Assembly (NCBI GenBank): GCA_014529385.2
Contig: CM043944.1
Location: 88,138,884 to 88,202,883, forward strand
Direction of reading: 5' to 3'
Length of the DNA: 64,000 nt
From: Adiantum capillus-veneris
Lineage: Eukaryota > Streptophyta > Polypodiopsida > Polypodiales > Pteridaceae
Part shown: piece after piece, positions 9,439 to 22,554 of the stretch
Position numbering within the stretch: position 1 is the stretch's first letter
Layout: each line of letters begins with the position of its first letter
Notes under the pieces: model-generated
What the model was told of the DNA's origin: nothing
Database searches by the model: none
What the model saw: only the letters and a program-made list of their open reading frames with translations
Position numbers and translations under genes: made by a program

Positions 9439-12400
9439 ATTTGGTTTATCTTTTCTTTCTTAAGAAGAGAGGTCCTTAAGTAGCCTATAAATGGTTGGTT
9501 TTGTTAATTATATCAAGGTAAGTGGAACTGGAATCTATTATCGGTTTTGTTGAGTCCACTATGTGGGATATGGTGCACACCTCGGGAGATTTGGACTTGA
9601 TAATGGAGTCTTTTTAGACTTTCCTACGGCTTTACCATTATTGAGCCATAAGAAGTCCAAAAGGAGGTAGCCCTTGGCAACTCTGCTATGTTAGACCTAT
9701 TCCACTACTCTCTATAATTAACCATTTCTAGCCGTGGGTGTAGATACTTAAGAGCCGATTTCCAAAGGCTAAGAGGAGTGACAACTAAGGTTTTGAATTG
9801 CCAAAGCATACACTAAGTATGTACACAAATTTTGTTAACATGGCTGACAATAACCAAGAGAGTAGAATGAACATTGATAGCTTTGATTTTGTACATGAAG
9901 GTGCTAATGATGATGCCCCCATGTTTGTGAATTATCTCGTAACTAGTTTGCAGCAAGCTATGGGCAACCCTGCTTTGCAAGCCGAAGTTACTCAAAAAAT
10001 TCACGCTTATGGAATTTCCCTTCCTCTCCAAGAGGAGAGAGAGAGAGAGAGCTTAGGAGGCCTCTTGAAGAGACCCCCAAAATAAGACTCTCTCCCATAC
10101 GAGAGGAGGAATCCAAAGAGCAAGAAAGCAATGAAACTTTAAGTTCCTTTGAAGATGTGGCTCCACGAAGGCAGCGGTCTAGACGATCGTCCACTCCTCC
10201 CAAGAGAAAAATATCAACACACAATCCTTCTCCTCGTCATTCCAAAAGGGAAGAGAGGAAACAAAGGAAGAGGAGGGCTAGGAAGAGGTCACCCTCTTCT
10301 CCTTCTTCTTCACCTTCCTTCTCTTCCGCCAAATGCTATGGCTATTCTCCTAGAGAATACAAGAGGGGAGGACATCGCAAATCATACCCTGCATGGCAAA
10401 GGTCACAAAAGCTAAAGAAGTCAAGGAAGAAGGAAAGAGTATCTCTTCTCTCACCTATGATGGAACCTTTGGTGCTACCGCCAAAGTGTTCGCCTTCATC
10501 CAGCAATTTGATGTGGCCTTTGGAGACGAGGGCTTCACAGAGTCCTCCAAGCTACACCATGTAGCTATGCACTTCAACAATCAACTCCTCAATGGTGGGC
10601 TACCCTTTGTGGCAATGGCGAAGCCCCAAAAACATGGAAAACTCTACAAGTTTCCATCATGAAGCAATTCCTTGCAAGCGATGCAAAGGATGAAGTGCTT
10701 ACTGAAAGGTGCAGCTTGAAGCTTTTCTCTCATGAGTCTATCCATAAGTATGTAGACAAGTTTTGGGATTTACATCTCAAGGCTACTATTTTTCAAAAGA
10801 TAGACTTTGTCGAGCAAAATCAGCAATTTTGTGCAGGATTACCTGAAGAGATGGCCGAATACATCAAGTCTCAAAGGCCTGGTTCTATCACCGAAGTAAT
10901 CCATCACACCATGGTTTCTTCATGCATCAATTTCCATCAAGGGGCTAGACGGAATGTCAAACCCATGGAAAAAAAATACAAAAATGATACAAAGGGGAAA
11001 ACCAATGCTAAAAAGTCTTCCCAAGGCACTTCCCACAACAACAACAACAATCGGTCCAAGGAGAAGGGAGTTTACAAAGGCAAAAACAAACTCTCTCACG
11101 AAGATCTTGAAGATTTTTGCAAGGACCATAAGTGTTTCAAGTGTGGGAAGCAAGGACATGGCTATTGTTCTTACCCCAAGAAGAATGCTTGCAATGAGAC
11201 TCCTAGGGCTTCCACCATTGAAGCTCCAAAAGAGGATACTCATTGCAAAGGATCATCACTTTCTTATGCTTGGGGAAAGGTAAGAGAGCATGATTCCTTC
11301 ATCTTGTTTGACCCTGGCTCTTTGACCCTGGCTCTACTTACAACTTCATATCAATGGAATTGGCCACCAAGCTGGGCATTCAAGATTTTGAGATGAGAGA
11401 TATTGTAACGATTGACACATTTTTCAATGGATAGCAAGCCTCCGTTACTCCCTTGATTGGGAAGTTGAGGATTCATGTCCAAAGCTATGTTGACAAAGAA
11501 GACTTTTTCATCTCTCCTCTCCAAGATGAGGATGCTATCCTAGGGGCGCCATGGTTTGATTGCATGGCAGCCAATATGAAGCTCCTTGAAAAGAGAATCT
11601 ACTTCACCTACAGGGAAAAGAACATGTATATAGATGCTAGTGAGCGTGGTCGCACTATTCCACTTGTAAGTCCTCCTGCTTTTGATAAATCAATGAAGAG
11701 CTTAGTTTTCGTGTACATGATTTTTGTCAAAGAGTCTGTAAAAGATACTAATGTTTCATCAAACATAAATAATAGGAAGCAAGAAGAGTTAGACTTGTCA
11801 AATTTTCTAAAATAATTCCAAGATGTGTTCATCGATGATATCCCTATGGACTTACCTCCAAAAGGAGGGGATGATGACCATCAAATTGAGCTCCTTCCAG
11901 GTAGCTCACCGCCTAACAAGCCTCCTTATTGAGTCTCTCAAGCTCAACAAGAGGAGATCATGAGGCAAGTGCAGGAATTGGTAGACAAAGGGATGGTGAG
12001 GCCGGCCTAGCTCCTCTCCCTTTTGTTCTCAAGTCCTTTTAGTGCAAAAGAAAGATGGTACATACCATATGTGTGTGAACTATCGAGCACTAAACCATAT
12101 CACTATCAAAAACAGATTTCTTGTGCCTTGGGTAGAAGATCTGTATGATAAGCTACAAGGTTCTAACTACTTTAGTAGGATTGACCTTAAAAGTGGCTAT
12201 CATCAAATAAGGATAGTGGATGAAGATATCCTAAAGACCGCGTTTTGCACAACCTTTGGTATTTATGAATATCTAGTCATGCCTTTTGGCTTGATTAATG
12301 CACTAGCTATGTTCAATCGTCTAACGGAGTAACTTTTTAGACCTTACCGCAAATTCACTGGAGTGTTCTTTGATGATATCATCATCTACTCCAAGTCTTT

Positions 12401-13534
12401 GGAGGAACATAAGAAACATCTCCAAGTGATTTTTCAAGCATTGAGGGAGAACAAGCTTTTTCTCAACCAAAAGAAAAGCGAATTCTTTCTTCAAGAGATT
12501 CAATATCTAGGTCATATTATCTCTCAAGATGGTATTCGTATGGATCCGTCGAAGTTAGAGGTAATAAAAGCATGGCCTAATCCAAGGAATCTACATGGAA
12601 GCTTATTGGTATGTGTGCATACTATAGACGCTTCACAACAAAATTCTCTCAAATAGCAGGACCACTACATGACTTAACTAAGAATAAAGTTAAGTATGTA
12701 TGGACCGCTAAAGAACAAAATGCTTTTGAAAAGCTCAAAGCAAATCTTACCTCCCAACCAGTCCTCATGCTTCCGGATACCTCAAAGCCATTTGAGGTCC
12801 AATGTGATGCTTGTGGTGATTGCCTTGGAGCAGTTTTTCTTCAAGAAGGGCATGCCATAGCATATGAGAGCCGAAGGCTCAATACCAATGAACAAGTCTT
12901 GGGCATTTATGAGAAAGAGCTTTTAGATATTCTACATGCCCTCGACACATGGAAGCACTACTTATTGGGGACTCCATTTATTCTACGAACCAACCACCAA
13001 AGTCTCAAGTATTTCATGACGTAAACCAAGCTTTCCGACAAACAAATGAGGTGGGCAAATTTTCATTCGCAATTTAATTTCCATATTGCTCATATTTTTG
13101 GTAAGCACAATCAAGTGGCCAATGCACTTTCACGACGACCAAAAGTTAACGCGGTGTCTATAGCTACTCACAATTATCTATCCTCTATGATAGATGAGGA
13201 TGCTATTGACCCTTACTATAGAGACATAATGTCAGCCTTTGCTTTGCGGAAGAAAGAGGAACCATTCACCTTGCAGGATGGTTATATTCTCCACGGAAAT
13301 AGGCTATGTGTTACTCTTTCCCTTCATGAGAAAGTTATGTATGAATCCCATGCTCCTCCCTATGCAGGGCATAGAGGTATTCAACCTACTCTTCAAGGAG
13401 TAGAGGTGTAAGTCTATTGGCCTACCATGAAAATGGACATACAAGAGTATGTTTCAAAATGCGTAGTATGCCAAAAGACCAAGTATGATAGAGGGAAGCA
13501 ACCTGGACCACTTTAGCCATTGCTTATCCCAAAT

Positions 13535-13686
13535 CCCGGGGGATTCACCATGGAAAACTTACCACACCACGTAAGTGCAGGGGAGGGGGTTTCTTTACCA
13601 AGTTACATAAGCGTATAAGTTCGGGGAAGGCCCCCAATAATTTATCTCCCAAGATTACAAATAAGGGAGGGGGTATCATAATTATA

Positions 13687-13723
<37 letters not shown>

Positions 13724-14219
13724 CTAACTTGGGTTAATTACTTGTAACCATTGGTCACTGGTGTGCACTATAACTTTGATGAATTTAGGAGAAGTTTCTT
13801 TTGAGGTCTCAAATCAAATTTTACATCAAGATTATCATAGATAAGGACCGATTTGGAGTAGGTTAAGGGTTGATTTACACCAGCTTTGGATGTGTCAGAA
13901 TTGGATGAGGAGCTAGAGTGCAAGCTGATCGAGCACATAGATTGAAACTCAAACTAAGACACATTGAGGGTACATCTAGTTATCAACACAAGTGGTTCCT
14001 TACATTATGTTGTCAGTCACTATGCTACACACTCTTTGACTAGTTTTACACAAATTTTATATGCAAGATAGGGGCATGATAGTTTTTTCCATTGATTATC
14101 GTATAAGCATAAAAAGGGGGGTCATATTCCATAATATGAGTTGTATATAGGGGTTTTATCAAAGTTGTCCGCTCGTCGCAGGTGGCATCCCATTTTGTAT
14201 AAAGAGTGAATCCCTGGGG
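13535..14219 (+). mobile_element. 685-bp non-autonomous TIR element, hAT-like (8-bp duplication)
   Basis: Sits inside the integrase of element A. The flanks are TCCCAAAT at 13527-13534 and 14220-14227; the inverted copy B lacks the insert at the same place. Ends are CCCGGGGGATTCAC and, on the other strand, CCCCAGGGATTCAC, matching at 12 of 14 positions. No coding capacity. The 8-bp duplication and short TIRs suit a hAT-type element, but the terminal CCC is not classic hAT, so the superfamily is open. Confidence 0.8.
13687..13721 (+). repeat. Poly-G tract of 35 bases
   Basis: An unbroken run of 35 G inside the hAT-like insert. It could form G-quadruplexes, or be an assembly or sequencing artefact. 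Confidence 0.9.
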
Positions 14220-15406
14220 TCCCAAATTCACCATGGGAGACTATATCCATGGATTTCATCTTTGGATTGCGCAAGTCTATCCATGGAAATATGGGAATAT
14301 GGACAATAGTTGACAGGTTTAGCAAGCAAGTACACTGTATTCCTGTCAAAAAGACTATTAAGGCATACAAAATGGAAACTCTCTACATATCAGATATTTT
14401 CAAACACGATGAACTACCAACATCCATCATGTCAGATAGAGATCCTAGAATGACCAGTAATTTCTGGAAAGGTCTCTTTGAAAATCTAGGAACAAGATTG
14501 AATTTCTCTTCGGCCTATCACCCACAAACAGATGGCCAAAGTGAGATAGCTAATCTTACGATACTCGATCTACTCAAGACTTATGTAATCAAAGTAGATC
14601 AACGCTCACAATGGGAAAAGTACTTACCTCTTGTAGAGTATGCCTACAATAATACTGTACATACTTCTACGGGAAACATATCTTTTGAGATCATCGAGGG
14701 AAGACCTAAAAGTCCCTTGTTACTCAAAGTACATGGGAAGATCTTTGTTGCCGATGAGTATAGCCGTGACCTACAAGAATCTTTTCAAAAGAAAGGAGGC
14801 CATATCCATCTCTCAACAAAGGAAAAAAGTTGTTGCTGACAAGCACAGAAGGGCCTTAACATTCAAAGAAAATGATTGGGTCTTACATAAGTTTCCTAAG
14901 GCTCGATGAAGGCAAACGATAGGCAAAAATCCTACGGGCCATCAAAAGTATTATGCTAAGCTAGCAAAAAGATACTATGGTCCTTTTCAAATCTTGAAAC
15001 CTATCAATGAGACGGCTTACCAACTCAAGTTGCCCAACCATTGGCTCATACACAATGCTTTTCATGTGAGCCTACTCAAGCCCTACAAAGGAGAGCCACC
15101 AAGTGAACCAATAATTGAAGACCCTCCCGAAGTTGAAGACCAAGAGAGGTGCTACAACCCGAAGATATTCTTTGGCATAAAGACATGGTAAGATTATCCG
15201 ATGGTATCTTATTAAGTTCAAAAATTATCCTTTTGAAGATCCTAGATGGATGCAAGGAATACAGCTCAAGGATACTATGAACCTTGTCAATGCTTACAAT
15301 GCTACATTAGGGTAAGCAAATGTACAAATTTCTTTTAAATGACCCATGTTTTTGTCTTATAAGACTAGTTATATTTTTAATTGTGCACAAATTTAAAAAA
15401 TATGCA

Positions 15407-15467
15407 TGTCATAAATCTAATATCTAATCAACCCAAATGATTTTCTCATATTAAACTGGTCATTTAA
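15407..15467 (+). repeat. First 61 bases of an LTR of the A family
   Basis: TGTCATAAATCTAATATC starts a plus-strand LTR directly after a shortened 3' untranslated region. It stops at TCATTTAA (15460-15467), where an inverted LTR of element B takes over. Confidence 0.8.
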
Positions 15468-15839
15468 GCATGTGAGAAACACCTCAAGCTTTTGGGTAAG
15501 GTTCCCACTAACACTTAGCAAGCCAACAAGCACCTCATGCTTGGGTAGGATTCCCACCTCAAGGTCAGCCCTAGCTTGCCTAAGGTCAAAGGACTTTTGA
15601 ACACTTTTTGGAGGTCTTTAATGAAGCTAACCCTATGGTATTTAATCTCCATTAGATAGCATTTCTCTTTAACATACCATCTCTCATTTGGACCCCTTAT
15701 AACCTTGGCCCCGTGTTGAGACAGATCCATAAGCACATGTCTATATTCTAACCCTTGTTCCCGTTTATTCTCCCACATTAAATGATCAGTTTAATACAAG
15801 AAAATCAGTTGGGTTGGTTAGATATTAGATTTTATGACA
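15460..15839 (-). repeat. Partial 3' LTR of element B
   Basis: Reverse complement of the first 380 bases or so of the family LTR, ending at the TG/CA border at 15839. The rest of the LTR is missing. Confidence 0.8.
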
Positions 15840-16143
15840 TTACCTCTCTCTTGAAATCATAGTCTTCCTTGACTACGAGGTAGAAGAGATAAAGTATTAG
15901 TCATTAGTTTATGTTTCTTAGGGTAAAGGATCCCTTTTCACCTTGCGACATCATTCCAATATGGATGACTAGTCCATTTGGTGCTTAGGAGACGTAGCTA
16001 CTGCAAGGATGCCTGCTCTTTAGTCCATATCATACTCTCAAAGTAGAGTGACAAATTCTACTTTGTGTTTGAGTGACGTCGTCATCACAACATGATTCTA
16101 AGCATGCATACTATTTAAATTTGTGCACAAAAGAGGATTATTC
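15840..16143 (-). other. 3' untranslated region of element B
   Basis: Non-coding stretch between pol and the 3' LTR. Related sequence on the plus strand precedes the right LTR at 35663-35848. In copy A most of it is deleted. Confidence 0.65.
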
Positions 16144-18733
16144 TTATAAGCCAAAAACATTTTTCATTAAGAAAGAATTTTCAAATGGATAAATTTTTAA
16201 CTTAATAAGATACCGTCGGATAATCTTACCATGCCGTAGTACCTTGTCTTCATGCTGAAGGATAGCTTCGGGTTGTAGCACCTCTTCTTGGTCTTCGATT
16301 TTTGGAGGGTCTTCAACATTTGATTCTATTGGTGACTCTCCTTTGTAGGGCTTAAGTAGGCTCACATGAAAAGCATTGTGTATGGGCCAATGGTTGGGCA
16401 ACTTGAGTTGATAAACCATGTCATTGATTGGCTTCAAGATTTGAAAAGGACCATAGTATCTTTTTACTAATTTAGCAAATTACTTTTGATGGCCCGTAGG
16501 ATTTTTGCCCGTCGTTTGCCTCAATCAAGCCTTGGGAAACTTAAATAAGACCCAATAATTTTCTTTGAATGTTAAGTCCCTTCTGTGCTTGTCAGCAGTA
16601 GCTTTTTGCCTTTGTTGAGAGATGGATATAGCTTCCTTAATCTTTTGAAAAGATTCTTGTAGGTCACGGCTATACTCATTAACAACAAAGATCTTCCCAT
16701 GTACTTTAAGTAGCAAGGGACTTTTAGGTCTTCCCTCTATGATCTCAAAAGGTGCTTTTCCTGTAGTAGTATGGACAGTATTATTATACGCATACTCTAC
16801 AAGGGGTAAGTACTTCTCCCATTGTGATCGTTGATCTACTTCTGTAACATAAGTCTTTAGTAGATCTAGTATTGTAAGATTGGCTATCTCACTTTGGCCA
16901 TCCGTTTGTGGGTGGTAGGCCGAAGAGAAATTCAATCTTGTACCTAGATTTTCAAAGAGACCTTTCCAAAAATTAATCATCATTCTAGGATCTCTCTCTC
17001 ACACGATGGATGTTGTTAATCCATGGTGTTTGAAAATCTGAGATATGAAGATGGTTGCCATTTGGTGTGTCTTGATAGTATTTTTTAGAGGAATAAAGTG
17101 TGCTTGCTTGCTAAACCTGCTGACTAATGTCCATATTCCCGTATTTCCATGGATGGACTTGGGTAATCCAAAGATAAAATCCATGTATACACTCTCCCAT
17201 GGTGAATTAGGGTTGGGCAATGGCTGGAGTAATCTAGGTTTCTTCCCTCTATCATACTTAGTCTTTTGGCATACTACACATTTTGAAACATACTCTTGTA
17301 TGTCCACTTTCATGGTAGGCCAATAGAAATATGTCTTTACTCCTTGAAGACTAGATTGAATGCCTCTATGCCCCACATAGGGAGGAGCATGTGTTTCATA
17401 CATGTCTTTCTCATGAAGGGAGTGGGTCACACATAGCCTATTTCCATGGATAAGATAACCATCCTGCAAGGTGAATGGTTCCTCTTTCTTCACCAAAGTA
17501 AGGACTGACATTATATCTTTAAAGTTAGGGTCAATAGCATACTCATCTATCATAGAAGATAGATCATTGTGAGTTGCTATAGACACATCATTAACTTTTG
17601 GCCATTGTGATAGTGCATCAGCCACTTGACTGTGCTTACCGGCAATGTCAACAATATGAAATTAAATTGCAAAAGAAAATTTTCCCACCTCATTTTTTTG
17701 TCAGAAAGTTTTTTTTGCGTCTGAAGTACTTGAGACTTTGACGGTCTGTTCGTAAAATGAATGGAGTCCCTAATAAATAGTACTTCCATGTGTCTAGGAC
17801 ATGTAGAATAGCTAGAATTTCTTTCTCATAAATGTCCAAGACCTGTTCATCTGTATTGAGCCTTCGGCTCTCACATGCTATGGCATGCCCTTCTTGAAGA
17901 AAGACTGCTCCCAGACAATCACCACAAGCATCACAGTGGACCTCAAATGGTTTGAGAGATCGGGAAGCATGAGGACTGGTTGAGAGGTAAGCTTTTCTTT
18001 GATCTTGGTAAAAGATTTTTTCTCCTTAGCAATCCATGAATACTTAACGTTCTTCTTTGTTAAGTCATATAATGGTCCTGCTATTTGAGAAAATTTTGCT
18101 ATGAAGCGTCTTTAGTATGCACACATACCAGAATAAAGCTTCTTGTCTCATGTAGATTCCTTGGTTTAGGCCATGCTTTTATTACCTCTAACTTTGATGG
18201 ATCCATACAGATACCATCTTAAGAGATAATATGACCTAAGTATTGAATCTCTTGAAGGAAAAATTCACTTTTCTTTTGGTTGAGAAAAAGCTTGTTCTCC
18301 CTCAATCCTTGAAAAATCACTTGGAGATGTTGCTTGTGCTCCTCCAAGGACTTAGAGTAGATGATGATATCATCAAAGAACACTCCAGTGAACTTGGGGT
18401 AGGGTCTAAATGTTTTCTTCATCAAACAATTGAATGTGGTAGGTGCATTGGTCAAGCCAAAAGGCATGACTAGATATTCATCAAGACCAAACGTTGTATG
18501 AAACGCGGTCTTTAGGATATCTTCCTCCAATATCCTTATTTGATGATAGCCACTTTTAAGGCCGATCCTATTGAAGTAGGTAGAGCCTTGTAGCTTATTA
18601 AATAGATCTTCTACCCGAGGCACAAAAAATTTGTTTTTGATAGTGATATGGTTTAGTGCACGATAGTCCACACACATGCGATATGTACCATCTTTCTTTT
18701 GCACTAAAAGGACAGAAGAACAAAAGGGAGAGG
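16144..18733 (-). pseudogene. Element B pol: RT to chromodomain, 3' part
   Basis: Reverse transcriptase at 18715-18219 ([22 protein letters not shown]), RNase H remnants at about 18100-17700, integrase zinc region and core at 17625-16525 (CVVCQKTK, QTDGQSEIANL), and C-terminal LLKPYKGE and YLIKLKIYPFE at 16437-16144. Two active-site losses are visible: RT motif A reads RIGLKSGYHQ where copy A has [10 protein letters not shown], and the first integrase Asp is Ser (VSRFSK against VDRFSK). Stops and frameshifts break the RNase H and linkers. The frame is cut at 18733 by element C and resumes at 28855. Confidence 0.88.
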
Positions 18734-18738
18734 AGCTA
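18734..18738. repeat. Target-site duplication AGCTA (left) of element C
   Basis: Matches AGCTA at 28850-28854. Copy A is uninterrupted at the same pol position. Confidence 0.95.
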
Positions 18739-21498
18739 TGTGAGGTCCCCACCCCGCCGTTTCCAATGGAGGATCTGATGGTGAACCCGGTGGCCACTAT
18801 ATCTATTGCGGAAGCAAACAAAATGGTTCAGGGTTCGACTAGCGGAGGATCTCTCATCACAAAGTGAGTCGAGTTCGAGCCTACTAGCAGGGAGATCTAG
18901 CTCCACCTTGCAGGGGAAGCGTACTTGAACCATCTAGCGATCCTAAGATCCACCTTCCAAGAGGAGAGAAGCCTTGAGTGCATTTTTCCCCATGTTTCAG
19001 AGGCACGTACTCTAGAGAATTCCCCGCTCTAGGGGCAATGAGCATTACTAATATCGAGTAAGCACTATGGGGACAGAGAGTTCCCGACCAATCGGGACCA
19101 CCCATCTCGTAGGCATTGGCAACCTGAGCCAAGCCCCCACTTTCCACCCCCACACTCACACTTCCTCGTGTGACCTAATTACTACGACAAAGGTTGTTCA
19201 ACATAGATATTCCTTGTTTAATTCCGAATCACATGGTTCGTTAAGACAACCCTTCAACCAGTATTGCAAACAACACCAAGACAGAATTCTAGTAAAAATT
19301 CTACTCAAACTTATTCATAAAAGTTCCAATGTTCTGGAGGTACAACATCCCCCCTCCAACGAGAGTTCACTCCTCCCGTTGTCCCCTAGCTGCCCATACA
19401 ACTAGGTATGTCCACCGCATAGAAAGCACGTCATGGACACTCCCACTGCATAGAAAGCAAGACGTGGGTTCCCACCGCATAGAAAGTAAGTCGTGGGTAT
19501 CCACCGCATAGAAAGCAAGTCGTGGATTCAAGAGCCCTAACGAGGAACTCTATCCCCTGTGATCAGTAGGGGGGTCAGGACTGATTCAACATTGGAAATA
19601 AAATGAACATGTCGAGCTAAATTTTCCCTAGCAGACATTCTTTCCTATTGCAAACAGCATACCCATCAAACATTACCTTCCTACTTTAGAACTTAATGTA
19701 CAATGATTTCAATGCCGAGGTTTCCGTCAGATTTCTCCAACATGTTTGGGGATATGAGCATTCCTAACTAGCGTATGCAATGTTAGATTAAACAACTTGA
19801 ATAAAAATATGATCTACCTCTTCCACTTCTTCATCGATGGCCCGTGAGATGGCCGGTATTTGTTCCTCCATAGGATCTTTCCCCTTTCCGTTGACATTAC
19901 TCGTTCCTGCCTCGCGATCGTGGGCACCACCGAAGCGCGTCCTCTTAACCGGGGCCATTTCTCACTACTTTAAATGATTAGCTTGGAGAAAGAGCTAAGG
20001 TTCGCAAGCATCATAACAGTCCAACGGATAGATTAGTGACATCAATTAATTTCTCTATATGAGAGCTCTAGATTTCTTTCATAAAGCAATCATTAAGGAT
20101 GACACATAATCCTATGGGAATAGGCTCTAAGATAATTATTCGTCTTACATGATTAAGAATAATTAGGATTTCACTATTGGAATTACCAAAGAATTGAATT
20201 AAGTATGATTAAACTATTTCCTGGCAAATAGACGGTATAGATTTACCTTAGGCATATGTGTGAGGAAAGTCAACTCGTAGAGACTTAATGACAGATTAAT
20301 TTTTCCTTAATTATATCTTAATGCATAAAGGAAATGAGTTTAATGTAGTTACAGTATTAATTGGTGATAGAAAAAGTGATTCTCTTAAATCTACACAATT
20401 ACCGGCTTGCCGATTAATACTATGCTACCTAGAGAGAGAAAATTCTAATAATTATACTCTAATCATTAATCGAAAGTGATGAATGGCTGATAATTCAGCT
20501 ATGGAATGATGATTACATAATAGATTATGAATAAGGAGAATTTAAAGAGTAGTCATAGAGAATTTCGACTAGGGATAAGCATAATGGACGAGGAATTTAG
20601 ATGGTAATGAAAAGAATTTACAGATGGCATTAATTAAACCGTGGTTACCATGATTAAGGGCTGATAATCTTCTCGATTCTCTGATCTAATTGAGCTTCTT
20701 GAGCCGAGAATTCGGCAACACCTCCCTCCTTGCTTCTCCTTCAAAAAGTGTGTGAACCGGCAGCACCTTCCCAGTGTGTGTAGGTGTGTGTGTATGCACT
20801 GTGTGTGTGTGAGTGAGCATAAGTGTGTATGTGTGTGTGTGTGTGCAGGTCTTTAAATAGGCTCCTACAGGCTGAAAATCTATCTGTGTTGCTAATTGCA
20901 TTTGGGAGCTTCTCCAGTTAAGCATGGCAAGTCCAGTTCCCTGCCCACCAAGTGTTAGGTTGGCTTGGTTAACTGGTTCTGAGACGGAGTTGCTAGCTTG
21001 GCAGATTTCCCAAGTCTCCCACAAAGCAAGAGGGTGCCCCCTAGCTGCTAAAGCTAGTCTGGAGTGGGCTGGAACCTGTTCCCACACAGCCTCGGGCCCC
21101 CGGTACCTCCCCGGACAATTTTTAGGAAAATTGGTTCTAGGCTAAAACGGGTCATACAGATCGGATTTTGATGTCGAAAGTTGCTATACAAAGCTCTAAC
21201 TAAGACGTACTGGCTCGAGTACCTGCCATATTAAGCAGCCTCCGGGGTCTGAAAATGCATTTTTCTCAAATTCGGGGTACGGGTGCAGTTTTTCGAGACG
21301 ATCAAAACTGGACGGGTCGGGTGACCAAAAACTTACTATTTTTGGAAATTTTTTACAAAAATTATTTTTATTCACATTTCGAAGCTTTAAAACATTCTAA
21401 ACATCATGGCACTGACAGAATCTGGAAAACTGCTAAAAATAGTTACTTATTCCATTATATTCAGTTCATGGTGTAAGGGTGGTCTTTTTGATCGGGGT
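18739..21498 (-). repeat. 3' LTR of element C, 13 bases missing at inner edge
   Basis: Aligns with 26079-28836. The right LTR continues 13 bases further (CAGAGACCTTACA); here the sequence passes straight into integrase coding DNA. It contains a variable TG/CA-rich tract near 20780-20847. Confidence 0.92.
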
Positions 21499-22554
21499 TT
21501 GTGCTTCCATATCTTCTAACATCTTTCTAGAGGCTTCTACCCTGATGGTTGGATCTGAGAAGTTCAGTGGTGCTAAACAGTCCTGTCCATAAAGAGCTTT
21601 GAAAGGTGACATTCCAATGCTTCTGTGTTCGGAAGAGTTGTAAGCATAATCCACCAAAGGTAGATATTGTAACCACTTCTTTGGCTCTTGCGAACAATAG
21701 GCTCTGAGAATGTCCTTGATGACTTGATTAACTCTCTCAGTTTGCCCATTTGTCTGTGGATGATACGTTGTACTAAAGGCTAATTGTGACCCAATAGATT
21801 GGAAAAGAGAAGTCCAAAATTTTGATGTAAACTTGGCATCTCTATCACTGACGATACGCTTGGGTAGACCATGTAACCTAAAAATCTCCTTGATGAATAC
21901 CTGACTAACATCTGAAGCAATAAAGGTTGTCTTTACTGGTATTAGATGAGCCACTTTTGTGAGCATATCAACAACCACGAAAATAGAGTCATAACCTCCT
22001 GTAGAAGGTAATCCTGTAACAAAATCCATACTGATGCATTCCCATTTCATCTGGGGTATGTCAAGAGGTTGAAGTTGCCTTGGTAACTTGATTCTTTTGG
22101 CCTTTATCCGCTGACAAGAAAGACATTGCCTCACATAGCGAAGTATGTCTCCTTTCATTCCAGACCAAAAATAACTCCTCCTGACAGCATGAAGAGTCTT
22201 AGCATAGCCTGGATGTCCGGATGTAGGGCTATCATGTGCTTCATACAGAATAGTCTTCTTTAGAGCTGGGTCTCTGGGTACACAGAGTCTATGTCTGTAG
22301 TAAAGACATCCTCCCATAAGAAAGTAATCTTTAGCTTCAGGCATCTTATTCTGCTGAACTAGTGATACTATTCGTTGGTACTCTGGATCTACCAAAGATG
22401 CTTCTTTGATTCTATCCCAGATAGGGTTATTTGGAATAGAGATAGCTCCGAGAATGGATTTTCGGCTAAGACCATCTGCAACTGCATTTTCCTTTCCTGG
22501 TCTATACTTTATGTCAAGGTCATATTCCTGTAACAGCTCTATCCATCGTCGTTG
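21466..22554 (-). pseudogene. Element C integrase, C-terminally truncated
   Basis: Catalyses insertion of cDNA. Read from 22554: linker QRRWIELLQEYDLDI, zinc region HDSPTSGHPGY and CLSCQRIKAK, core MDFVTGLPS with VVDMLTK, SDRDAKF and YHPQTNGQTERVNQ, so the D, D and E are all present. After LEDMEAQ the frame runs into the 3' LTR and stops at 21466. The usual GPY/F and chromodomain parts are absent. A single TGA at 22555 separates this from the RNase H frame upstream. Confidence 0.9.

Larger units (their letters stand above)
9840..15315 (+). pseudogene. gag-pol of outer Ty3/gypsy element (A), broken
   Basis: Starts at MADNNQES (9840), the start shared with element B; the frame is then broken many times. 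Order of parts: gag (9840-11100), zinc knuckle CFKCGKQGHGYCSYPK with its last Cys displaced (about 11130), protease FDPGS (about 11310) and ILGAPWFD (about 11545), RT with [11 protein letters not shown] and FFDDI (12042-12656), and RNase H with RTNHQSL in place of the usual TDH (about 13000). Integrase follows: zinc region at 13340-13500, then core VDRF, SDRD and QTDGQSE at 14300-14560. The C-terminal chromodomain-like YLIKFKNYPFEDPRW is at about 15205-15250, with stop TAA at 15313. A 685-bp insert splits the integrase. Stops occur at 11813, 12330, 13022 and 13409, among others. Confidence 0.88.

Noticed and set aside
10920-11243. Minus-strand frame of 107 codons in element A
   Set aside because: Antisense shadow of the gag frame; the zinc knuckle is on the plus strand.
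20686-21145. Open frames inside the element C LTRs (also 28025-28463)
   Set aside because: Both strands open by chance over a TG-rich tract in the LTR; present in both LTRs and not protein-like.
21499-21511. Initial placement of element C's target duplication next to the shared LTR end at 28838
   Set aside because: The complete right LTR runs on to TTACA at 28849; only there do exact AGCTA copies flank the element.
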